From: Salvator merianae
Taxonomy: Eukaryota; Chordata; Lepidosauria; Squamata; Teiidae
Length of the DNA: 64,000 nt
Assembly: GCA_003586115.2 (NCBI GenBank)
Contig: QVOM02000112.1
Coordinates: forward strand, 49,970,212-50,034,211
Direction: 5' to 3'
Of this stretch, positions 11,580 through 22,417 are shown piece by piece. The translations under genes were made by a program, and so were the position numbers. Each line of letters begins with the position of its first letter. The stretch's first letter is position 1. The notes under the pieces are model-generated. The model did no database searches and was not told the DNA's origin. It was given only the letters and a program-made list of their open reading frames with translations.

Positions 11580-12010
11580 CAAGCCTGTTCGCACTTGATG
11601 TTAGCAAGCACCTAGATGCTTGCTAGTCAAGTGCTTTCACACCACAAGGCAGCCGAAGTGACCAGAAGTGGTATTCAATTGCTCCTGATCACTTCCACCA
11701 CTGGAGCAGAAAATTGTAGTCTGCAGGTTTACCAGGAGCTCATAGAGAGCTTCTGGTAAGGGACCGTTCACACTTACCTTTGGTGTGGTGTCCATCTCGG
11801 GTGCGATCTGTTCATCGCGCATGCACAATCATGCATGTGTGTGCCTGTGTGCTGCGCAGGCCTGCTAGTCACCATGGCAGCAGCCAGACGTTTCCCGGCC
11901 ACTGCCATGGCAAGGATTGGACACGGCTACCGGTGTTTGCAGTGCTTCAGGTCCCATTTTTGGCCATGCAGTGTGGACAGTATCTGCGGTATGTGGTAAA
12001 GTACTACACT
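11580..12010. mobile_element. Family A MITE, boundaries incomplete
   Basis: It begins AGCCTGTTCGCACTTGATG with the subterminal CTAGATGCTTGCTAG palindrome, and a second internal start-like GGGACCGTTCACACTTACC lies at 11760. The CACCATGGCAGCAGCC / GGCCACTGCCATGGC facing pair at 11870-11912 is typical of family A. The right terminus is not visible, so this is either two truncated copies joined or one rearranged copy. Confidence 0.6.
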
Positions 12011-12736
12011 AATATACTGAGTGCAAAAATGGCCGTCATCTGGACATTTCTCCTTAGCTAAGTTATGGCAATACTGTATGTGTTATTCCACCATAAGCAC
12101 TGAAGTGTTTTGCAGGGTGAAGGTAAATTTAGATCAACTCTCCATTGCAGCAAATCCTTTGCATCCTTTGATCATTCTGCCATTTAAGGGAACAACAACC
12201 AAAGAAGCCAGTTAAAAAGTTGCTAACTTCACCCACTACAAGCTCCCCCACCCCCAAGAAAGTTGTGTCAGCTAGAAAAAGTTGAGAACCCTCCATCGTA
12301 TTGTAACTAGGCACACTACGTTGATGTATTTACAAGCTGCCTAAGAAGATGATTCAGAGCATGTTAGAAGCAACACACTGACACCCCTGCTGATGGAGGA
12401 GGAAGTAGGTGGGAAAGATTGCTTGGAGATCAGAATATGTGGTTTTTAAAATGCTGCTGCTTCACCATCCCACTCTTGATGCTGCTGTAATTATGTGGGT
12501 GTGATAGGAAAAAGAAAGAAAAAGAGAGGGAAAAGCTAAGCATTTCAAGCAAGATCGAACTGGTTGGCTGTGTGGAAATGCAAATGTAAAAAGAGATGCC
12601 TGCCATGGAAATGGAATAGAGAGTTCACCAAAATGGAGGCCCCAGAAGAGTTCTCTGCAAGCCATGGCACAATTAACATGTGGCTTGAAAGTCACAATTA
12701 ATGTGTGACTTAGGGGTCGTAGCACGTAGATACCAG

Positions 12737-13248
12737 GAGCCTGTTTGCACTTACTGGCCTGGTGTGGTATAATAATACCATACCAAGCCGGTAAGGTCGG
12801 AGTGGGGTGGCAACTAGTCATGCTACAAGCACTGAACTAGCCCTATACTTGTAGAGTGAATAGCCTGTCCAGATTGCCAAGGCAATGTCCGAACCAGCAT
12901 CTGGTGCATGGCTGGATGTTGTCATGGCAATCTGGTAGCTGCAAACAACTGCACAGCTGCAATCATGCAGCTACGCCACCTCGCCACAGTCAAAGGAGGG
13001 TGCAGATCTGCCTTCCAGGAGCGATCCAGCTGTTCTAGGTCAGCCTGTGGACCGCTTTTTAGCAGTCCACAGCTGAATTGCTCCAAGCAGGGCTGCATCA
13101 ACTTGACATGAGTTGCTGCGGCACCCAGGTGTGGACAGAGCAATCCAGCAAGTAGCCTGAATTAGAATGTGGTTTAGCAGCACTAACGTGCAGATGCTAC
13201 CACTTCTACGTCTCTTTCAAACAAGTTTTTTGCAGTATGAACCAGGCC
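12737..13248. mobile_element. Family A MITE
   Basis: The left end GAGCCTGTTTGCACTTACTG is followed by a terminal hairpin (TGGTATAATAATACCA). The interior has GTTGTCATGGCAATCTGG and GGACTGCT-type blocks. The right end is a degenerate AGTATGAACCAGGCC. Boundaries are approximate to a few bases and no exact target duplication is seen. About 510 bp, non-coding. Confidence 0.65.
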
Positions 13249-14230
13249 AGAGGCAGACTTCTTCTCAATCTAAGAAGCCTGTGAAGCCCAAGAAAGCTAG
13301 TTTTAAGTCATATGGCACCCATGCTGCCATCTCCTCCAGCAGTCCAACTGGGGATGTGAGTTTTATTCCAAGCTCCACAGTCACTGCAGCCATGACTGTC
13401 TACTCAGGGACTGACACATTTCCCTCTGCCCCACCCAGCTGCCAGAGCTGAGGGTTCAGGTTTGGCTCATCAGCTCCCACCACTGTAGCTTTCTGCACCC
13501 TCCATCACAACCATTGCAGCCCTTTCAGGCTTGTAGGGGTGTGTTTCTACCATGGGAAATGCATTCCACTGACTATTCCTGCCACCATCAATGTATCTTT
13601 GCACTCAGCAGAAGAAAAGACTCATCTTTTCCCACTGGAATCTGTACCATTCTTATTTAGGCACAGGTACAGAGGTAAGATCCACCCAAGGCCATTATGG
13701 CACCATGAATGCATCATAAGTGTCCAGGGTCTGCACGATGCTGCACACCCATAGCCCAGTGGATGCCCTGGTCAGTTATGACATCCACCTGGACCCACAC
13801 TCAGCCACTCTGCATCCTGCCATAAGTGCTCACTGGAATACTATAAAGGTAGAGTAGGAGTAGATGACCTACCTTACAGTCCACCATTTCACCACCATTC
13901 ATCAGACTCACTTTACGTTGCATCCTTTGATCAGGGACTCTGTTTCTGATCAGATACAGAAAATGGTCCACTTCCACTTCCTGCATTCGAAGAAGCATTC
14001 CTAGCTGGAAACATTGCAGAGATCTTTATGTGGCCAGAGATGGTAGCAGGCATGCGATCAGCAAGCCACTGCTTTAAGAAGAGAGCTACTTAGTGTGCTC
14101 CCAGGAGTCCCCATGCAGATTTTGTCCTAGAGCATGAGCACAAAGGAATGAGAGAAAGTGGTCATGCTTACTTTGAGGCAGCAGGATTTTTGACCTATCC
14201 ATTGCCATTTGGAAACCCTTCCAGTACCAA
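13249..14230. other. Unassigned non-coding DNA with modest open frames
   Basis: Plus-strand frames at 13167-13451 (reading through the end of the preceding MITE) and 13539-13754 are Ser/Thr/Pro-rich. No catalytic motif, zinc knuckle or transmembrane segment is seen and stops interrupt the continuation. A decayed retroelement gag region is possible but not supported. Confidence 0.35.
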
Positions 14231-14235
14231 CAGAT

Positions 14236-14354
14236 ACCGGTGGTTCTCAAACACTGGAGCTCCAGATGTTCCTGAATAACTGCCAGCATTCCACTCCAGG
14301 AATGCTGGGAGCTGTTCAGGAACATCTTGGGAACCATTGATGGAGAACCACTGC
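14236..14354. mobile_element. hAT-like hairpin MITE
   Basis: The termini GGTGGTTCTCAAAC and GGAGAACCACTG resemble the CAGTGGTTCTCAAC ends typical of hAT-Charlie-type MITEs. The internal arms (CCAGATGTTCCTGAA / TTCAGGAACATCTTGG and CCAGCATTCC / GGAATGCTGG) fold into one long hairpin. The flanking 8 bp do not match exactly, so the family call rests on the ends and the fold. Confidence 0.68.
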
Positions 14355-15164
14355 CCTAGGAAAAGGCAGGTTCTCCACCCTTTCGAAAACATAGACTTCA
14401 TAAGGGAGTATGACTCCTCTAGAAAAGCCACCTCTCCTGTATAGCCATCTCAAAGGACCTATAAGCAAAAAAATACAAGGCAGAAGTAGACGCACAGTCA
14501 TCCTGACTTCAAGGCTGAGGCTGGACATGAATAAATTAATCCATTTCAGGGGAAAAGAGGATCAAGAACTTATCTTGAAAGATCACAAGCATTTTATGAC
14601 AATACTTACTAAGAATGCTTTCCTTTGTCCACACCTAAGGCTCTGCAGGCTCAATCTGCATAGAATATTTTTTCCTCTCCATTCCTCTTCCCCTCTGTGT
14701 GATTGGAGGTCACCTCACAACTCCAATCCAAAGTTTCCAACCTCTCTTCATCACACACAGACACCCTGGGCAGGTCACCTCTGTGCCAACCTCAGTGCCA
14801 AACTGGGCTTTCCTGAAAGCCTCTCATGGCATCAGACAGCCTCGGAAAGGGGTTTGATGGCTGCCATTTTGAAGTGTTCACACCTGTGTTTGGTGGGCCT
14901 CCTTGCCCTCCGCACACAGATGCAGAAGGCCTGCACACAGATGCAGAAGGCCTTTCATTACAGTGAGGACTCAGTGGGCAAGAGGCAGCTTTGAAGCTGC
15001 TTTTCATGCATTGAGCTTTTTGTGAAGTCCCTCCATGTGTCCTCATGCCCCTTTGGCATGGGGGGCTGTGGAGACAGGCAGACTTTAATGCCTGTCTAAG
15101 GCACTTTGAAATCTATGTGGAGATGCAGCCACTCACACATACTTCATTTTTAATCTGGCCAGTA
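14355..15164. other. Unassigned non-coding DNA
   Basis: A 194-codon plus-strand frame (14410-14994) crosses this region but has no recognisable domain, and it contains a local direct repeat (CACACAGATGCAGAAGGCCT twice, near 14920-14955). The block around 15050-15135 (GGCTGTGGAGACAGGC, then GTGGAGATGCAGCCACTC) resembles sequence near 55535-55600, so it is probably part of another interspersed repeat. Confidence 0.4.
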
Positions 15165-15742
15165 GAATGATCAAGGGGCTGGAACACCTTCCTTATGAAA
15201 TCAGGCTGCAACGCCTTGGCCTCTTCAGCCATGAAAAGCGGCATTTAAGAGGAGACCTGATTGAAGTATATAAAATCATGCACGGTATGGATAAGGTGGA
15301 TAAAGAGAAGGTTTTTTTCTCTCACACACAACACTAGGACCAGGGGGCAGTCTATGAAGCTAATGGGTAGGAGAGTTAGGATGGACAAGGGGAAGTATTT
15401 TTTCACCCAGAGGGTCATCAGTCTATGGAATTCATTACCGGATGAAGTGGTGACAGCCATCAGCCTGGACAGCTTTAAGAAGGGATTGGACAGATTCATG
15501 GATGTCAGGTGTATCAATGGCTACTAGAATGGATGCCTAGGTACTGCCTCCAGGTTGGAAAGACAGGCAGGCTGTCTGTAAAACCATTTGCGGGGAGTCA
15601 AGAGCAGGTGAAGGTTTTGCCTTTATCTTCTGCTTGAGAATGCCCAGAAACAATTGGTGGGCCACTGTGTGAAACAGAATGCTGGACTAGATGGGTCGTG
15701 GCCTGATCCAGCAAGGCTCCTCTTATGTTCTTATGTTCTTAT
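15165..15742 (+). mobile_element. CR1 LINE 3' end: ORF2 C-terminus plus 3' UTR
   Basis: The 3' part of a chicken-repeat-1 non-LTR retrotransposon. The plus-strand frame ending in a stop at 15525-15527 reads KYFFTQRVISLWNSLPDEVV, the conserved C-terminal stretch of CR1 ORF2, preceded by RGDLIEVYKIMHG in a neighbouring frame (one frameshift). The 3' UTR holds GGACTAGATGGGTCGTGGCC and GATCCAGCAAGGCTCCTC, and ends in the octamer TTATGTTC repeated. The copy is 5'-truncated and inactive. Confidence 0.93.
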
Positions 15743-15795
15743 TCAGAGGTTACGTTTGTTGTTGCTATCTGGCATAAGATAATAGTGATGACAAT

Positions 15796-16095
15796 GGCTG
15801 TTTCTGCACTTATCATGCTGACCCAGGCCAGAAGACCTGGGCCAGGCTGGAGTGGTTCCAGCCATTGGATTGCTCCTACTATCCCAGAAGGAGCCTCCTG
15901 CATTTGGAAGGCTGTTCCAAGACAGCCCCCACACTGGCTCTAAAGGTTGCACAGTCTTCAGAGCCAGCTTTGGAGCTCTCTGGTGGCTAGGAACTTTATC
16001 TCCAAGCCCCTTGGGGACCCATTTCAATGGCACAGTTTTATGTGCCACTAAAATTAGCCCCCCACTAAACCAGCCTGTGGAGCCATGTGCCCATG
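15796..16095. mobile_element. Family C MITE, right end missing
   Basis: The left end GGCTGTTTCTGCACTTATC is followed by family C interior blocks: CCAGGCCAGAAGACC, GGAACTTTATCTCC and CCTTGGGGACCCATTTCAAT, the last shared with copies at 20762, 42748 and 60977. No right inverted terminus is visible, so the copy is truncated or strongly diverged. Confidence 0.6.
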
Positions 16096-18096
16096 GATTC
16101 ATCTGATTTATGGCTTGGCTTTTCTTCTTGAGTGTTGTGCTTTCAATGGGGTTTGAATCCTCTGCTGCGTGTGCACTGATTGACCCTCGAGTGAGGAATC
16201 CTGTATTTCCAATCTGTGGATAAACTGTTTTTCACAATACATGGATCCTAGCACTTGACAATGTGATGGCTACAGCAGCAGGCCATTGCTTAAAAACAGC
16301 AAATTCTTCCTGTGAGAAGCAGCCCCTAAATAGACCTCCCAGTTTAGAAAATGCATCCTCCGAATGCTATCTGTTCCAATATATTTATAGGCTGAATAGG
16401 AGGTGTGAAAGAGAGGGTCAGATACAAAGCTAAAGAAGACCAATTATTCTTGGGGAGAATACAAATGGAAGAGCAAACAATATCCTTAGTCACCATACAG
16501 CTTCTTCACCGGTCTGCTGTCATTTAGTTTTGGATTTATTTTCCCCTCCTTCTTCTTCACGCTGCATTCATCTGCCACCATGAGCTATGTTGCGCTAAAT
16601 CACAGTACCTGGAATCAAATCAATTATGGCTTGGAAAAAAAAAAAAAAACCGCAAAGAGAAGAAACAGCTCTTTTATACTTCGGCACTTTCAAGATAACT
16701 TTAGTGGCACATAATCACATGCTACCTCCTGTCATAAAATGCTACAACGTTGTTGTATAATGTATAACTTCTCCGATAAACCCCATCCAGCTTCCTTAGC
16801 CTTTGACACCAAGATCTGAAAGCAGTTGGACTTGAGCGCCCTGTCCTTGATTTTTAGCAAGGCTTGCTCTGTCAGCTTCAGCAGAATGTTCTGACTCCTA
16901 CTCCTTTCTAAAATGAACTGACTTCATCTGCTGTTTGAATAAAAGCTTGATGGCATGTTAGTCACGACATATTGCAGCACAGTTTTATTCACAAAACTTC
17001 GGGGGGGGGGGGTAAAAAAGATCCGTTTTAGAACAAACTATATAAAAAGAAGGAAGGAGGGAATGAGTTCAAATGTGTCAAAGTAGGTTGTTTCCCTCGA
17101 GTTAAGGCTATGGGAGACAGTGAAATAATGCAGCTGAGAGTGAAAGCTGGGGGACTAGATAATCCACCCAACGTCGCCAGAAGAAAAAAATTAAATGCAT
17201 TGGAGAGTTCTTCTGCTGCTCAGTACTCGGCATGGTTCCTTCCTATGTGTTCCTGGCCATGTCTATTATCCACGTAGGAGGCCTGAGGGCAGGTGCCTCA
17301 GCAGAAGCATCTTGCTCACCACATCACCAGGCACTTTTGTACCCATTTGATGTGTGAAGGCCCCTGATGATGTAGTACATGCAATGCTCCTTTGAAGAGT
17401 GAGACACCGCATCTTCACCCCCTGGGAGCCCCAGGTGGGCATCTCACTCCTCAGATGGGTGCCACATCTCTTGGTGTGCTTTGTGCCACCAAAAGTGGAA
17501 ACCTGACACCTTAGCCCCTTCAATCAACCACCCATGGAAGCAAGCGGAGACGCAACCATTACTATTGTTACATTTTCACTACCATTGGAAACAACTGCAG
17601 GGAAATAGATGGGCCTTGGCTACACACTTACAGAGCTGGCCTGGTTCCAGACAGTACTGGCCAGAAAAGGAAGAGAAGGCACTGAGAAGGATCTTCTGAA
17701 TTCAATGTCCCTTTTGTACATAGTCCCCAAATGATTTCTAGTGCATCTGTTTTTTTTCCAGCTTGACTACCATCGTATCCCTAATCTCAGTAGGAACAAG
17801 GCCATGGGGGTTATTGCTCTAGGTGATGAAAAGAGGAATCTAAGGGGTCATCTAAAATGAAAAAAAAATGTTTTCCTTGCCATCAACATGTGAGGCAAGG
17901 AGTTTGTGGTAACCTACCCCAGACTGGTGGACATCAGCAATACTCAACTGGATACCAAGAGACCAGGAAAGCTTGCACAGCATATGGGTGACAGAAACAT
18001 GAAAGTATGCTGCCAAATTATGGGACTGACTGCCCAGGACAGCAGCTTATGGAAGAAGCTTGGGGAGACCTTCATCTAGCAGTGGATCTAAAATAA

Positions 18097-18097
<1 letters not shown>
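16096..18097. other. About 2 kb of unassigned non-coding DNA
   Basis: No coding or repeat family is recognised. It contains an A15 run at 16635-16649 and a G12 run at 17001-17012. The minus-strand frame at 17266-17523 is unsupported. Confidence 0.45.

Positions 18098-18130
<33 letters not shown>
18098..18130. repeat. (GAT)n microsatellite
   Basis: Eleven uninterrupted GAT triplets following AAATAAAT. They produce a poly-Met frame that is not a gene. Confidence 0.97.
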
Positions 18131-19180
18131 CAACGACTACGACTTCTGCACCAACCATCATTCCAGAATTCATTGTGGACTGGAATTCTGCATGTATGCA
18201 TTTCATATCCCATCCCTTTAACTTCTCCTGGCTATTAGTGGCTATTCAAGTCCAGTTGTGTCTGCCTGCCCTTCTTCCTGCACTCTAAGTGGAACGGAGT
18301 GGAAAGGAGAGAGGTGCTTCTTTTGCTGCAAGATCACAGTAGTTGACATACATCTTGTCCGCACCTTGCACTGCAGCAGTCTTTTGTTCCTATCAAATGA
18401 AAGCACCACAGAACCCTGCTGGGTCTCCATTAGCAAGGAGGCTTAATTGCTGGAAAAGTTGTAAATTTCTTTCTCCCAGATCCAAGAAGTCCTGTGATCT
18501 CTAGGGATGAGTGGGGATGGGTTTGTGCAGTTCTTCAGCAAACTGGGATGCAGCAGGGAATGGAAACCTTCTGTTCCTGCCATGTTTACTCACATTTTGA
18601 TTCAGGCTTGACAGGCCAAAAAATAAGTGCTCTTGCCCACTGCAATGACATTAATTTCCTGTGAGCTTCAAAGGATGAATGTAGAAGGACATCTACCCAT
18701 GGCTGGTTCTGGAAAGAAACAGGGATGCAGAACTTCAAATCTGCACAGGTAGCAGGAGTTGGCAGAAAAAGAGGACATTGTCATATTAATACTTTGTTTT
18801 TTACAGCCAATGGGTGAAACCCAGCTTAACTGAGTCAAGTTCTCATTCCCTCACCATCTACTACTTTGGGTTATTTTAACTACTTTGCCTGGCTGAAACA
18901 AGATCAATATACACCTTGAGTGAAGGATGTGTCAATGGAGATACTGGTATGGGCACAGGAAAACACATGTCTTTTCTTTGCATTGCATTTTATCAGTATT
19001 AGTTTAAATTTTCCCTAACTTTAGCCCTCCCTTTTCCTTGTGAAAGGTCTGTCTCTGCTCTCCAAGAAGGTCCTCCGATTCCAACCCCACCCCCAGGATG
19101 CCTTCCCAGGAGCTGTAGGATAGCATACTCTCGTGTATCAGAGCAAAGCCCATCGGACTCTGTAAATCTTAGCCTCTATG
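18131..19180. other. Unassigned non-coding DNA
   Basis: Nothing recognisable; only short unsupported frames on both strands. Confidence 0.4.
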
Positions 19181-19320
19181 GCCCTTTCTGCACAGGGCCT
19201 TACTCTGGATTATTTCCCAGAATAGGAGCCTACCAATTTAGTGTTTGTTTTATCATATGTTGTGACCCACCCTGAAACCTCCAGGTGAAGATAAAGTAAA
19301 TACGTTACAATAGTCCAAAT
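19181..19320 (+). mobile_element. Family C MITE stub followed by an L2-like 3' tail
   Basis: GGCCCTTTCTGCAC with CTCTGGATTATTTCCCAGAA at 19181-19230 is a truncated family C left end. It is interrupted by the L2-like tail TTGTGACCCACCCTGAAACC, TCCAGGTGAAGATAAAGTAA at about 19255-19305. Only the terminal part of the LINE is present. Confidence 0.6.
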
Positions 19321-19321
19321 A

Positions 19322-19526
19322 GTAGGCTGCAACATCTTGGCCTCTTTAGCCTTGAAAAATGGTGTTTAAGAGGAGACCTGATTGAAGTATATAAAATCAT
19401 GCATGGTATGGATAAGGTGGACAGAGAAAATTCTTTTCTCCATCACACAACACTAGGACCAGAGGGCACTCTATGAAGCTGATGGCTAGTAAAGTTAGGA
19501 CCAACAAGGGGAAGTATTTGTGTAAT
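19322..19526 (+). mobile_element. CR1 LINE internal fragment
   Basis: The sequence aligns by eye over about 200 bp with the CR1 copy at 15200-15405, sharing GGAGACCTGATTGAAGTATA and the CACAACACTAGGACCAG block. It stops abruptly at GGGGAAGTATTTG, before the rest of ORF2 and the 3' UTR. A CR1 copy without its 3' end implies later deletion or interruption by the family B element that follows. Confidence 0.85.
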
Positions 19527-19826
19527 TGTTCTTGCAAAATATCCAGATGTTAGCAAGCGCCCGCCCCCTTCCCTTTGTTTTTTTCCTGTGCTTGCTAACA
19601 TTTGGGTATTTTGCAGGAGAAACTACTATGCAGACAGCTGGCAGATAGAGGTAAGTAAGCAATATTATGAGAAATCCACCATTGTTATTGGATTTCCCAA
19701 AATATCAATGCTTTGAGATATTGCCTCCATATCCTGACGTTCTATGTGGACTGCTACAGATATGTGCGGCAGTCCCAATATAGTCTCAGGAGAATTGTAA
19801 GTTTGGACCTGAGTCTGGAAGCACCC
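19527..19826. mobile_element. Family B MITE with internal hairpin
   Basis: The right end GAGTCTGGAAGCACCC matches the family B right terminus (GTCTGGAGGCAGCC). A strong hairpin lies at 19530-19622, with arms TTGCAAAATATCCAGATG and the reverse complement of ACATTTGGGTATTTTGCAG. The interior includes GGATTTCCCAAAATATC and GGCAGTCCCAATATAG. The left terminus is not clear. Confidence 0.6.
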
Positions 19827-20094
19827 TATTATACTTCCAGCTTTCAGGTGGCCTCCCCAGAGTGAATGTCTTTTTTCCTTGATTTTAATATTTTCATATA
19901 AATAATGGTTTTAGCCATTTCTAGGATGTTTTGTAAATGGCCTCAAGATTGTATCATTTCTGGGAAGCAATATAGAAATATTTAAAATAAATGAAAGAAT
20001 AATATCAGAAGCACAAGAGTTCCATTTTCTTTTTGCTCTGAACAGCCTACTACAGGTGGCAGGTCCAAAATATATCACTATCTATGCAGGTGCC

Positions 20095-20397
20095 CCTAGT
20101 GAGCAATTGAATGCTCACTAGTGAAGTTGATCCACATTGTGTGGATGCCCAAGTGATTGGAAGTGGTTGCAGAGTGGAGCACAGTCTCATGCCACATCCC
20201 CAGTTGCCATGGTAGCGATCGGATGTTTCTGCAGCTGCTGTCATGGCAGACAGCCAGCATTCTCACTGCAAATTCTGAATGCCCATTTCCGGGATGTTCC
20301 AGCCCTCACAGTGCGGGTGGCCACCACACCGCAAGGACTGTCCCATCTTGGAAAGTTCTATTCCAAACATTCCAAGATGGAAAGTGCGAAAAGGCCC
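20095..20397. mobile_element. Family A MITE, left end unclear
   Basis: It contains the subterminal CTAGTGAGCAATTGAATGCTCACTAG palindrome at 20096-20121 and the pair GTTGCCATGGTAGCGATCGG / GCTGCTGTCATGGC. A terminal hairpin lies at 20340-20383 (CATCTTGGAA / TTCCAAGATGG), and the right end is AAGTGCGAAAAGGCCC. The matching left terminus is not recognisable, and the two overlapping frames across it are artefacts. Confidence 0.72.
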
Positions 20398-20760
20398 AAA
20401 ATGTCAACTTTCTCATAGATGATTTTTCATGATCCAAAAATGCATCTTGTTGATTTTCTGTCTGCTGTAGAATTATTAAAGGCACAAGAGCCCTGCTCTT
20501 CTTTATACAACCTAAATCGTATCAAGAACTCATGCTTCTTGATTTTTAAAATAGCTATGTCACCACAGATCTTTCTTCATTTGGTCTTAAGGGTCACAGT
20601 CAGATTCGGACTGAGGCAGAGATACAATTCTAATGGCAACCTGGGTCACATTCACCAACTTGCCCCTCACCATACAAACTGTCATTCACTTTCAGCTGCC
20701 TCCTCTCTGGTAAGCATTGCGTTCTTGTGTCATGACGTTTAAGGACATGTTGGAACATCG
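20398..20760. other. Unassigned non-coding DNA
   Basis: Nothing recognisable apart from an unsupported plus-strand frame. Confidence 0.4.
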
Positions 20761-20761
20761 A

Positions 20762-21283
20762 GAGCCCTTTCTGGACTTAGTTGTGATCCAGAATAGGAGC
20801 CCCCGTAGTTGGTTTCTGGGCCTCATCAGTCCACTCATTAGTGTGGATCTGTGAGGTCTCACCCACTGCTGGTATACTCCATTCACACTGGATGGAATAT
20901 AATCCCGACCAGGGAGGCTCTTGACATTGAGGACTACCAGCAGACCAGCATGTGCTAGTTCAGAACACAGAGGCATGGAGAAGGCAACCCTTTGTCTTCT
21001 GGACTACCAGGGGATCCATTTTAGTAGTGCACCAAAGCGTGCCGCCAAAATGGGTTCCTTGGTGGCTTTGAGGCTAGGAAAATCAGTTCCTAGCCCTTCT
21101 GAGTGCTCAGAGCCCAGCCCCAAAGCTCACATGAGCTTCAGGGTCAGGGCTGGGGATAGTGGACCAGCACTGTCATGCACGTTGCACTGCTTCTGAACAT
21201 GCCTTTCTGTGGTCCAAACTAGCAGGCCTGACTGGTCCAGACCCACTGATTCAGGCCTTAGATAAGTGAGTCCGTAAAGGCCC
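20762..21283. mobile_element. Family C MITE
   Basis: The left end is GAGCCCTTTCTGGACTTAG and the right end TCCGTAAAGGCCC. The interior carries the family blocks GATCCAGAATAGGAGCCC, CACACTGGATGGAATATAAT, GGGGATCCATTTTAGTAG and GTGCACC. About 520 bp with no coding capacity; the target duplication is not clear. Confidence 0.68.
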
Positions 21284-22062
21284 TAAGTTACCACTCTCAC
21301 ATTCATTTTGCTAGACTACGGTTGTAGCTGTGATCTAAATCCAGGCTTGATTGCTTCAGCAACAGTTGAGTGAGGTTTCATGCTAAGCAGAAATCTATTA
21401 TGCAGGTGTGGCCGTGATGACAGTGGAGCAGGAAATTATTTCTTCTGAGCTACATGCACTTAAAACTGTGGGACTCTTTTCAATAGGGAATGGCAATAGC
21501 TTGCCTGTGCTGAAGTAACCTGTGTCCTCAGGATGGTGAAAAAATCCCACTTGTTTTTCTCTAAAATCAGTAAGATTGTTTTCATTGACTTCAGTACTGC
21601 AGGTTCAAGATTGTCCAAGTTATGCAAAGCTTTGAGTACAGTCAATTTTGCTCATATATCGCAGTTTCCATTAAAAAGAGACTGGTATCAGGGTTGGGGT
21701 TTTTTGTATTGTCATTACTGAAGGACATTTTGTAACACCAAGTTCACTTTGTTTCTGAAGACAACATTCAGCTCTTGACTGTCATCTTTGTTCACATGAC
21801 AGCCCAAAGTTGAAAGTAGTGACTCGGATGGTCCAAGAGTGCTTTAGCTGGACTTCCCAAAAGATCATTCTTATTGTTCCTCTAGGAGTCTCAGGGTCAA
21901 AATAAGGTGGAAGCATTCATCCGTGCAGCACCCCAGCTTCCCAGAGGACCATAAATTTTGGCCATGGGGATAGAGCCTTCCTCTAAACTAAAATCAGGGA
22001 GAAGTAGGAAGAATCTTTAGATATCATTGCGTATGGAAGCTCAAGAAACGTGGCCAGTAGTC
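21284..22062. other. Unassigned non-coding DNA
   Basis: No repeat family or coding signal is recognised. Confidence 0.4.
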
Positions 22063-22065
22063 TTA

Positions 22066-22417
22066 GGCTGCCTTCAGGCAGCAAGAGGAAAATGCGAGAA
22101 CTTGTTTGCATCTCGCTATTGCTTCTTGGCAGGGCAACCTCACAGGGCAAGTGACAGCACTTACCTGTCTGGATGCTTGCTCCCATGATGGCATGCTGCA
22201 TACATCTGGGTATTTCAATGATGCAAAATATCCGTAAGTGCCCAATCACCAGCCTCCTGCATGTGCACAGTGGCCATTTCCAGGTCAAAGATCATGAGAG
22301 CAATCATCCAGACAGGTCCAGATATTGCTATTCGGGAAAAACTTGTGGGATACTTGCGGCAATGCCAACATAGCCCTGGAATTACCCCATGTTTTAGGCC
22401 TGTGTAGAATAGGGAAC
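22066..22417. mobile_element. Family B MITE, reverse orientation
   Basis: It starts GGCTGCCTTCAGGCAGC after TTA. In this orientation it parallels the reverse complement of the copy at 49428-49863: CATCTGGGTATTTCAATG, GTGCACAGTGGCCATTTCC, GCCAACATAGCCCTGGAAT and CCATGTTTTAGGCCTGTG. The right terminus is degenerate, so the end is approximate. Confidence 0.62.

Noticed and set aside
13240..13998. Possible retroelement gag remnant
   Set aside because: A Lys/Ser-rich stretch (KKPVKPKKASFKSYG) is suggestive only. There is no zinc knuckle and no downstream pol.
14410..14994. 194-codon plus-strand frame
   Set aside because: No domain and no splice or promoter context. It includes a local direct repeat and is likely chance.
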